This document shows positions 9,243-16,722 of a stretch of 54,642 nucleotides of DNA, piece by piece. This DNA is from Acidimicrobiaceae bacterium. Its GTDB lineage: Bacteria; Actinomycetota; Acidimicrobiia; Acidimicrobiales; Aldehydirespiratoraceae. The stretch lies in the NCBI GenBank assembly GCA_002729125.1, contig PBTQ01000035.1, positions 1-54,642 of the forward strand, in the 5' to 3' direction. Positions within the stretch are counted from its first letter, which is position 1; every line of letters starts with the position of its first letter. Position numbers and translations under genes: made by a program. Below the pieces are notes generated by a model. It had not been told where the DNA came from. It did not search any database and was given only the letters and a program-made list of their open reading frames with translations.

Positions 9243-9338
9243 TGGCGGAGGTGGACGGGAATCGAACCCGCCGGACAGGGATCACCCATCCCACCCGCTT
9301 TGAAGGCGGGGGAGCCCACCAGGCGCTCGGACACCTCC
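9243..9338 (-). tRNA. selC: tRNA-Sec (anticodon UCA), CCA encoded
   Basis: Reverse complement GGAGGTGTCCGAGCGCCTGGTGGGCTCCCCCGCCTTCAAAGCGGGTGGGATGGGTGATCCCTGTCCGGCGGGTTCGATTCCCGTCCACCTCCGCCA: anticodon stem CCCGC/GCGGG with loop CTTCAAA (TCA), long variable arm GGGAT..ATCCC, T arm GCGGG-TTCGATT-CCCGT, 96 nt. Confidence 0.87.
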
Positions 9339-9418
9339 AGCGATGACGTTATCGGCGTGCCTGACGTCACCGACACTGTGCTGGGGCATCCCCGGCGGAG
9401 GTAGGTAGCGTCGGACGT

Positions 9419-9499
9419 ATGTCGGAGAACCGCAAACTCCTCTTCGTTGTCCTCGCAGTTCTGCTCGCCGTCCTGGCGCGCAAGGTCCGCGACGTCTGA
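9419..9499 (+). CDS. Candidate 26-aa single-TM micropeptide
   Basis: MSENRKLLFVVLAVLLAVLARKVRDV*; hydrophobic core flanked by charges, preceded by GGAGGTAGGTAG. Confidence 0.4.
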   Translation: MSENRKLLFVVLAVLLAVLARKVRDV

Positions 9500-9553
9500 C
9501 CGTTCCCTGCTGAGCCGGCTGATCGCTGCCGGCGTCGCCAGGCCGATCGGCCG

Positions 9554-10873
9554 CTACTCCTCGCAATCCTCAGGTCCGAAGTCCTCCCAGCTCGGTGTCG
9601 GTTCCTCGGCGGGAGCGCCGCCTGAGGATGGGAGAGCGGGGGACGTTGCGCGGGTAACGACGAGTGCAGCCATCGCCGTGGTGAGGGGTACCGCAGCGAC
9701 GAGGCCGATCGAACCACAGAGGGTGCGGACGATCTCAACGGCGACCACCTCGGTGTTCGCGACGTTGGCGAGCGACTGATCCGAAACCGAGAACAGCAAA
9801 AGGACCGGCAGGCTGGCGCCGGCGTATGCCAACAGCAAGGTGTTGACCGTCGACGCGATGTGCTCGCGGCCGACCCGGATGCCCGAAGCCACGAGCTCCG
9901 ACACGGTGAGATCGGGCCGACGGTCATGGATCTCCGACACGGCAGCCACCTGTGTGACCGTGATGTCGTCAAGTGCCCCGAGCGTGCCGATCACCGCACC
10001 ACCGAGAAGGAGGCCAGCGAGATCGATGTCGCCGGCCAGGAAGGGGAGGAGCAGATTCTCCTCGGTTCCGAAACCGGTGATACGAGTCAGATCGAAGAAG
10101 ACCCGCGAGAGCACCAGGGTCAGGAACAACGAACCGAGCGTGCCGGCCAACGCCACCGTCGTGGTGGGGGAGACACCGTGCGTGAGGTAGAGCGTGACGA
10201 AGGCGATCACGGCCGCGGCAACGACGGCAACCGCAACCGGGTCGTTGCCGTCAAGGACCGACGGGGCGATGAAGACCACCAAGACGAACACGGTGACGGC
10301 CATCGAGGCGAGTGCCATGAGGCCGCGGCGGCGCCCGAGCGCGAACACGACAATCGCGAACAGGATCGCCAGCCACATCAGGGGCGCCTGCCGATCAAGG
10401 TCGGCATAGAAGTAGGCGTTGGTTGCCGGTTCGAAGCCGAGAATGATCGTGTCGCCGGGACTGAGGTCCGGGATGCCGCTCTGGAACTCGGTGTTGATCT
10501 CCGGAAGGATGATGAGCGATCCGTCCTCTGATCCGCTGGTGAGGATCGCCGCGATCTCGCGACACTCCTGCGGGTTCTCGGCAGAGGAGTAGCTGCACGG
10601 GCCGACGGTCTGCTCCTCGACGGTGGCACCCACCCGCTCGGTGACGAGTCCGAGGTCGGCGGCGTTCGAGATCGCCGCATCTCGGCCCTCGCCAGTAGGC
10701 CACAGCACGATCACCCCGACGACGGTGGCCACGGCGGCGAAGCTGACGGCGCCGAGCACAGCGCGAAGGGTCGGGACGGCGAGCCAGCGTTCCCAGCCGT
10801 CTGTCATCCCGTGACCATGCGTGTGTCCGTCGTTCATCGGCGCCGCCCCATCGACTTGCGGGTTTTCCACCAC
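9554..10873 (-). CDS. YibE/F-like multi-TM membrane protein
   Basis: Multi-TM; LGGAVIGTLGALDDITVTQVAAVSEI motif; start may be internal (MNDGHTHGHG). Confidence 0.82.
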   Translation of the reverse strand: MVENPQVDGAAPMNDGHTHGHGMTDGWERWLAVPTLRAVLGAVSFAAVATVVGVIVLWPTGEGRDAAISNAADLGLVTERVGATVEEQTVGPCSYSSAENPQECREIAAILTSGSEDGSLIILPEINTEFQSGIPDLSPGDTIILGFEPATNAYFYADLDRQAPLMWLAILFAIVVFALGRRRGLMALASMAVTVFVLVVFIAPSVLDGNDPVAVAVVAAAVIAFVTLYLTHGVSPTTTVALAGTLGSLFLTLVLSRVFFDLTRITGFGTEENLLLPFLAGDIDLAGLLLGGAVIGTLGALDDITVTQVAAVSEIHDRRPDLTVSELVASGIRVGREHIASTVNTLLLAYAGASLPVLLLFSVSDQSLANVANTEVVAVEIVRTLCGSIGLVAAVPLTTAMAALVVTRATSPALPSSGGAPAEEPTPSWEDFGPEDCEE

Positions 10874-11649
10874 AGAAGACCGCCGGCCAGCGTTCCGGCG
10901 CCGAGCGCGCCGAGTGCCATCGGCTTCGGGGGTCGAACGCCTCGGCTCTCGACGAGGGGTTGCGGGTTTTCGAACACCCGGATCTCCCAGCCCCGGCTGG
11001 TGGCCTCCTTGAGAAGGGCCCTGTCGGGGTTCACGGCGACGGGGTGGCCGACCGTCTCGAGCATCGGGAGGTCGGTGACCGAGTCGGAGTAGGCAAACGA
11101 ACCGGGGAGGTCAAGGTCGTAGCGTTCGGCTTGCTCGAGGATGGCGGCGACCTTGTGCTCGCCGGCGGCATAGAACTCGACCTCGCCCGTGTATCGACCT
11201 TTGGCATCGATCTTGGCCCGGCTTGCAATCGCAGCATCGACCCCGAGGTGTCGAGCGAGTGGCATCACGATCTCCTCCGGCGAGGCGGACACGAGGTACA
11301 CCCGACGTCCGGCCTCTTGATGGGATTCGATGAGCTCAACCGCTTCGGTGTACACCAACGGATCGATGACGTCGGTCAGTGCGCCGTCGACCAGGTTGGA
11401 GATCTTCTCCTTCTCCCAACCGGCCGAGACCTTGAGCGCCGTCTCGCGCATCTTCACCATGCGGCCCTCGTCGGCGCCGAGGTAGCGGAACACGATCTGG
11501 CCCCATAGCGCCCGAACGACCAGCCAACGGTTGAGCATCCCCTCCTGGTGCAGGCGGGGACCGAACGCCAGCATCGCTGCTTTGGCGATGACGGTCTTGT
11601 CAAGATCGAAGAAGGCGGCCTCGGTCACGTTGGCATCGTAGAAGGCCAT
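10834..11649 (-). CDS. HAD-superfamily IB hydrolase (SerB-like)
   Basis: AAFFDLDKTVIAK, VYLVSASPEEIV, FAYSDSVTDLPML motifs. Confidence 0.9.
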   Translation of the reverse strand: MAFYDANVTEAAFFDLDKTVIAKAAMLAFGPRLHQEGMLNRWLVVRALWGQIVFRYLGADEGRMVKMRETALKVSAGWEKEKISNLVDGALTDVIDPLVYTEAVELIESHQEAGRRVYLVSASPEEIVMPLARHLGVDAAIASRAKIDAKGRYTGEVEFYAAGEHKVAAILEQAERYDLDLPGSFAYSDSVTDLPMLETVGHPVAVNPDRALLKEATSRGWEIRVFENPQPLVESRGVRPPKPMALGALGAGTLAGGLLWWKTRKSMGRRR

Positions 11650-11700
11650 GCCTAGGGACGACTCGCGACTTCCCCGTCGAGCCCCTGTTCCGGGAGAAAC

Positions 11701-12048
11701 GTCGTGCTCGTTATTTGCCGATCGCCCAAGGGCGGTGTCGCCACGTCAGTCGTGGCCGCTGCGCTTGCGCTCTGCCACGCCCATGCCGGTCGCCCCACGG
11801 TCCCCGTCGATCTTGCCGGGGACCAACCCGATCTCTTCGGTGTGGCGCCGCCGTCGTAGCTCGGGATCGGCGACTGGGCTGCAGGGGGCGATGATGTGCC
11901 GGTCGAGGCCCTCACTGCGCTCGAGGTCGAGGTGGTGTCCGGCGGCGGCCGGGTCACCGTGGTGGTGCGTTTCGACGCGCCGATCATCGGGGCGCTAGTG
12001 GGCGATCTCGCCCTCGACGCCGACGCGACGATGCGCCTGGAGCGGTGA
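11701..12048 (+). pseudogene. Fused remnant: N-terminus of Ssd/TadZ(CpaE)-like ATPase joined to a TadE-like C-terminus, interrupted by an in-frame TAG
   Basis: VVLVICRSPKGGVATSVVAAALALCHAHAGRPTVPVDLAGDQPDLFGVAPPS*LGIGDWAAGGDDVPVEALTALEVEVVSGGGRVTVVVRFDAPIIGALVGDLALDADATMRLER*. TAG at 11857-11859, same frame reopens to TGA 12046-12048. Confidence 0.6.
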
Positions 12049-12101
12049 TGGCCCGACATGGAGCCCCGGTGGATTGGTCGGGGCCAGGAGGGCCCGGTGG
12101 C

Positions 12102-14420
12102 TCAGGTCACGGGATCTGCCGGGGAATCTGGTTCCAGAATCCGCCTCAGCAGCGTGATCGCACCTGCTTTGTCGAGCGGATCGTTGCCGTTGCCACATTT
12201 CGGGGATTGCACGCATGACGGACAGCCGTCGGTGCACTCGCACGAATCGATCGCCTCAAGCGTGGCGACCAGGTGTTCGGTGCCGGTCTCCCAGCCGAGT
12301 TCGGCAATGCCCGCACCTCCCGCATAGGCGTCGTAGACGAAGACGGTGGCGCCGTCGGTGTCGACATGGTGGGCGGTGGAGACGCCACCGACGTCCCAGC
12401 GGTCGCAGATCGTGAACAAAGGAAGCATCGCGATCGCAGCGTGCTCGGCTGCGTGCAGCGTGCCGCGGGGATCGCCACCGGTGCCGACGACCTTGCCGAT
12501 CACGTCGTCGTCAACGACATACCAAAAGGCCCGGGTGACGAGGCGCTGCTCGGGAAGGTCGAGTGTCTCGTTGGCGAGGATCTTGCGGCTGAAGCGATCG
12601 CGAAGTTGGTAGCCGAGCACCTTGGCGGTGACTTCGACTTCGCCGATGTGAAGCGTGGCACGCCCGACTCGGCGCTGGTCGACAACCCGCAGGACCCGGA
12701 TGTCTTTGTCGGTCTGGGGCTGGGTGTAGGTGTTGTTGCCGCACTCGACGACACGGGCGCGCTTGTCGTGCAGATCAAGCTCGACAACCTCATAGCTCTG
12801 CCCGCGGTGCAGATAGATCGCGCCCTGGTGCACGGCTGTGTAGGCCCGAGCCTCATCGACGGTGCCGATGAGGCGCTCGGTGTGGTGATCGATGATCGTG
12901 ATCTCGCTTGACGAACCCGAACGCAGGCCGATTCCCCGAGACGGATAGCCCGTGCCGCACCAATGAGCGAACGGTTCCTCTTGCCCGTTGAGTCGGCGCC
13001 GCTGCAACCGCAACTGGCCGGCGCGGACGAGATCACGGATGCCATCGTGGAGTTCCTCGTCGCTCCACCAGCGAACATCGTCGTATGACAGCGGCAGTTC
13101 GTAGGCCGCGCAGGCGAGATGCGGGCCGAGGATGTGCGGGTTGGCCGTGTTGATCACCGATGGCTCCGGCTGTCGCTCGAAGACCTCGTGGGGGTGACGC
13201 ATCAGGTAGCGGTCGAGTTGGTCGTCGCCGGCAACGAGCACCGAGACACTCGGCGCGTTGCGGCGCCCGGCGCGTCCCGCCTGTTGCCACATCGATGCGA
13301 TCGTGCCGGGGAACCCATTGATCACGCAGGCGTCGAGGTCGCCGATGTCGACGCCGAGCTCGAGCGCCGAGGTGGCGACGATGCCGCGCAGCGTGCCGTC
13401 GCTCATCTGCTCCTCGATCGCCCGACGCTCCTCGGTGAGGTAGCCGGCCCGATACGCCATCACTGTGCGTTTCAGGTGCCTCGATACCCGGCGGGAGATG
13501 TCGGCGGCGATGAGTTCAGTGCCCTTGCGGCTCTGGCAGAAGGTGATCGTTCGGTGGCCGGACTCGACCAGCGCTGCGCTGACCGCCGCCACCTCGCTAT
13601 TTGCCGAGGCGCGTGCACCGGTCTCCTCGTCAATGACCGGTGGGTCGAGCAGCGCGAACCGACGCGGACCAGTGGGGGAGCCGTCGTCGGTGATGGCGGT
13701 GACCGGCGCTGCACACAACGCCGATGCCAGCCGCTCGGGCTGGCCGATCGTAGCGGAGGTGAAGACGAAGACCGGATCGGAGCCGTAGTGGCGACAGATC
13801 CGGCGGAGTCGTCGGAGGATGTGGGAAACGTGCGTGCCGAAGACGCCGCGCAGAACGTGGAGCTCATCGATCACCACCACCCGGAGCCGCATGAAGAAGG
13901 TGTCCCACTTCTCGTGCCGGGGGAGGAACCCACCGTGCAGCATTTCCGGGTTGGTGAGGATGACGTTGGCGTTGTCGCGGATCCAGGCCTTCTCCTCCAG
14001 GGTGGCGTCGCCGTCGTAGGCGCCGGCCACGAGCCGGGGAAAGTCGAGGGTGGCGAGCGAACGCAACTGATCGTGGGCGAGCGCTTTGGTGGGATACAGG
14101 AGAAGTGCTGCGCCGGGCGTGACCGGATCGGCGACGGCCTCGGCGATCGGGATCTGGAAGCACCGGGACTTGCCCGACGCCGTGCCGGTGGCGATCACGA
14201 CGTTCTCACCGCGCCGGATCGCGTCGATCGCTTCGGCCTGGTGACGCCACAGGTGTCGCGTGTCGGGTCGGTTAGCAAGACCGGACGGCAGGGGTTGCTC
14301 AAGCTCACGATGGTGTTCGGCGCGAGGTTCGAGGTGCTCCACGTGCACCAGGCGTCCATCGGCATCGAGTTCGTCGAGCAGCGTCTCGAACGGGGTGGTT
14401 GGGTCCGGCGCGAGGGCCAT
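12102..14420 (-). CDS. DEAD/DEAH-box helicase with DUF1998-type C-terminus
   Basis: GTASGKSRCFQIP, VIDELHVLRGVFG, FTSATIGQPERL, QQAGRAGRR; C-terminal CECTDGCPSCVQSPKCGNGNDPLDK. Confidence 0.92.
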   Translation of the reverse strand: MALAPDPTTPFETLLDELDADGRLVHVEHLEPRAEHHRELEQPLPSGLANRPDTRHLWRHQAEAIDAIRRGENVVIATGTASGKSRCFQIPIAEAVADPVTPGAALLLYPTKALAHDQLRSLATLDFPRLVAGAYDGDATLEEKAWIRDNANVILTNPEMLHGGFLPRHEKWDTFFMRLRVVVIDELHVLRGVFGTHVSHILRRLRRICRHYGSDPVFVFTSATIGQPERLASALCAAPVTAITDDGSPTGPRRFALLDPPVIDEETGARASANSEVAAVSAALVESGHRTITFCQSRKGTELIAADISRRVSRHLKRTVMAYRAGYLTEERRAIEEQMSDGTLRGIVATSALELGVDIGDLDACVINGFPGTIASMWQQAGRAGRRNAPSVSVLVAGDDQLDRYLMRHPHEVFERQPEPSVINTANPHILGPHLACAAYELPLSYDDVRWWSDEELHDGIRDLVRAGQLRLQRRRLNGQEEPFAHWCGTGYPSRGIGLRSGSSSEITIIDHHTERLIGTVDEARAYTAVHQGAIYLHRGQSYEVVELDLHDKRARVVECGNNTYTQPQTDKDIRVLRVVDQRRVGRATLHIGEVEVTAKVLGYQLRDRFSRKILANETLDLPEQRLVTRAFWYVVDDDVIGKVVGTGGDPRGTLHAAEHAAIAMLPLFTICDRWDVGGVSTAHHVDTDGATVFVYDAYAGGAGIAELGWETGTEHLVATLEAIDSCECTDGCPSCVQSPKCGNGNDPLDKAGAITLLRRILEPDSPADPVT

Positions 14421-14459
14421 CGTCCGATGCTACGGCAGCCCTGTGACCGAATCACCTGC

Positions 14460-14822
14460 ATGTGGTCCGATACCGTGCCCCGGGTGGACATCGTCGTGCA
14501 CACCCACCTCGCCGACCCTTGGTCGGTGCTCACCGTGGCCGGTGAACTTGATGTCGTCGGCGCGCCCGAACTGCGTCAGCATGTGATCCAGGTTGTGCGC
14601 GAAGGCCATTGTCGTCTTGTCCTCGACCTCACCGGTGTCGCATTCGTCGATTCGTTCGGGCTTGGTGTGCTCGTCGGCGCGCTGAAGCGGGTCCGGCTGC
14701 TCGACGGCGACCTGCGGCTCGTCATCACCGAGTCACGGGTGCGGCGGGTACTCGAGGTGTGCGACCTTGATCGGGTGTTCGCGATCCACACCGATCTCGA
14801 TTCGGCGGTGGCTGCGGCGTGA
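14460..14822 (+). CDS. STAS-domain anti-anti-sigma factor (BldG/RsbV-like)
   Basis: WSVLTVAGELDVVGAPELRQHVIQVVREGHCRLVLDLTGVAFVDSFGLGVLVGALKR. Start may instead be GTG 14475 or 14484; the long upstream ORF is a shadow of the helicase. Confidence 0.86.
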   Translation: MWSDTVPRVDIVVHTHLADPWSVLTVAGELDVVGAPELRQHVIQVVREGHCRLVLDLTGVAFVDSFGLGVLVGALKRVRLLDGDLRLVITESRVRRVLEVCDLDRVFAIHTDLDSAVAAA

Positions 14823-15298
14823 GAACGGGCACCGAGCAGGATCCGGAGGTTGTGGTCGGCCCTGGGTCGATCGCGATCGAGATCCCGGCTCGATCCGACT
14901 TCGTGTCCTTCGTCCGTGTCGCAGTCGCCGCAGCCGCCGAACTGCGACCCGACATCGCCATCGAACGCGTCGAAGATCTCAAACTCGCCGTCTCCGAGGC
15001 CGTCACCAATTCGATCAACGCCCAAGATCGCGTCGGGACGATCGACCGCATCCGTATCGAATGTGAGGTCACTGACGACGAGATCACGGTTGTCATCCAC
15101 GACCGGGGTCAGGGCTTTGATCGAGGCGATATTCCCGAACTTCCCGAGCCCGATCACCCCGATCGCTTGTTGCACGATTCGGGCCTCGGCCTCCATCTGA
15201 TGGCCATGCTGACCGACGAGAGCGAGGTGTCGTCCGACGATGACGGCACCGACGTCAAACTAGTGGTCTATTCCTCCAACCGTCGTCGCTTGGAGTGA
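14819..15298 (+). CDS. HATPase_c anti-sigma factor / serine kinase (RsbW-like)
   Basis: ERVEDLKLAVSEAVTNSINAQ (N box), VIHDRGQGFD (G1), GLGLHLMAMLTDE (G2); GTGA overlap with STAS gene. Confidence 0.85.
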   Translation: MRTGTEQDPEVVVGPGSIAIEIPARSDFVSFVRVAVAAAAELRPDIAIERVEDLKLAVSEAVTNSINAQDRVGTIDRIRIECEVTDDEITVVIHDRGQGFDRGDIPELPEPDHPDRLLHDSGLGLHLMAMLTDESEVSSDDDGTDVKLVVYSSNRRRLE

Positions 15299-15321
15299 TG
15301 CGGCGGTAGGTTCCCCACGTC

Positions 15322-16722
15322 ATGACAACGGAGAACCTCGAACCTTCGCCACTCACGTGGCTCGGCGGCGATCGTCGTTTGGCGCGCTCGGTGGTCCGTC
15401 CGGTTCGTGATTTGCTGCAGATCGAGGCGTCCGGCGGACTTCTCCTGATCCTCGCCACCATCGTTGCGCTGGTGTGGGCCAACTCGCCGTGGCAGGAGTC
15501 CTACGAGTCCTTCATTCACTTCCACATCAGCCTCGAGTTCGGCTCGTTGCTCACGATCGATGAGCCACTCGAGGCGTGGGTCAACGATGCCTTGATGGTC
15601 GTCTTCTTCTTCGTCGTCGGGCTCGAGATCAAGAAGGAACTCGTCAGCGGCGAACTCGCCAACCCGCGCGCTGCTGCACTCCCAGCGATGGCTGCGCTCG
15701 GCGGCATGATTGTGCCCGCCCTTATCTTCCTCGCATTCAACGCCGGTGCAGTCGGCGCCGACGGTTGGGGCATCCCGATGGCCACCGACATTGCCTTCGC
15801 CGTCGGCATCATCTCCTTGCTCGGTGATCGTGTCCCGAAGGCGATGAAGGTCTTCCTCTTGACACTTGCCGTCGTCGACGACGTCGGCGCGATCGTCGTG
15901 ATCGCGATCTTCTACACCTCCGACCTCTCGATTAGCTGGTCGCTTGCCGCCGTCGGACTCGTCGCCGTTGTGCTGCTGATGAAGCTCGCCCGGATCTGGT
16001 ACATCCCGCTCTACGTGGTCGTGGGTGTTGTCTTGTGGTTGGCGGTTTTCGAATCAGGCATCCACGCCACGATCGCCGGCGTCGCCCTCGGGCTCATCTG
16101 CCCTGCGCATCCGCTGCGCGCCTACGCTGCCGACCCGTGCGTCGATGCCGCCGACAATTCTCACGTCGGGTCGGCGATCACCGGTGAGGCGAACCCGAGA
16201 GTGATCCGACGAGCCAACTTCGAGATCCGAGAGCAGCTGTCGGTGGCCGAGCGCCTTGCCGACCTCCTCCACCCGTTCAGCTCGTACCTGATCATCCCGT
16301 TGTTCGCCCTGGTGAACGCCGGGATAGAGATCTCCTCGGAGACCCTCAAGGATGCAGTCACGAGCGACATCACCCTCGGCGTGGTGCTTGGCCTCATCGT
16401 CGGCAAATTCGTCGGTGTCTCCCTGTTCACGTGGCTCGGTGTGCGGCTCGGTATTGCCGGTCTGCCGCAGGGCGCAACCTTCCGCCACGTCGCCGGCCTC
16501 GCTCTCATCGCAGGCATCGGTTTCACCGTGTCGTTGTTCATCACCGGCCTGGCTTTCGACGACCCGATGGTTGTCGACGAGGCGAAACTCGGCATCCTGG
16601 GAGCGTCGGTGATCGCTGCAACCCTCGGTTCACTTGTGCTCCTCTGGGCCAAGCCTGCAGTCGGTCCCGAAGCGGTCGACCCCAACGAGCCCCCCCACCC
16701 CGAACCCGCGGAGATCCACTGA
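15322..16722 (+). CDS. nhaA: Na+/H+ antiporter NhaA
   Basis: ALPAMAALGGMIVPALIFLAFN, GWGIPMATDIAFAVGIISLLGDRVP, LTLAVVDDVGAIVVIAIFYT. Confidence 0.95.
   Translation: MTTENLEPSPLTWLGGDRRLARSVVRPVRDLLQIEASGGLLLILATIVALVWANSPWQESYESFIHFHISLEFGSLLTIDEPLEAWVNDALMVVFFFVVGLEIKKELVSGELANPRAAALPAMAALGGMIVPALIFLAFNAGAVGADGWGIPMATDIAFAVGIISLLGDRVPKAMKVFLLTLAVVDDVGAIVVIAIFYTSDLSISWSLAAVGLVAVVLLMKLARIWYIPLYVVVGVVLWLAVFESGIHATIAGVALGLICPAHPLRAYAADPCVDAADNSHVGSAITGEANPRVIRRANFEIREQLSVAERLADLLHPFSSYLIIPLFALVNAGIEISSETLKDAVTSDITLGVVLGLIVGKFVGVSLFTWLGVRLGIAGLPQGATFRHVAGLALIAGIGFTVSLFITGLAFDDPMVVDEAKLGILGASVIAATLGSLVLLWAKPAVGPEAVDPNEPPHPEPAEIH

Noticed and set aside
11857-11859. In-frame stop as a recoded codon (Sec or Pyl)
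   Set aside because: It is TAG, not TGA, so the tRNA-Sec does not apply; the surrounding gene is a truncated fusion, so decay is simpler.
12048-12101. Possible ATG (TGATG overlap) after the Tad remnant as a further pilus gene
   Set aside because: Peptide MARHGAPVDWSGPGGPGGSGH... has no pilin-like feature and runs into the convergent helicase gene.
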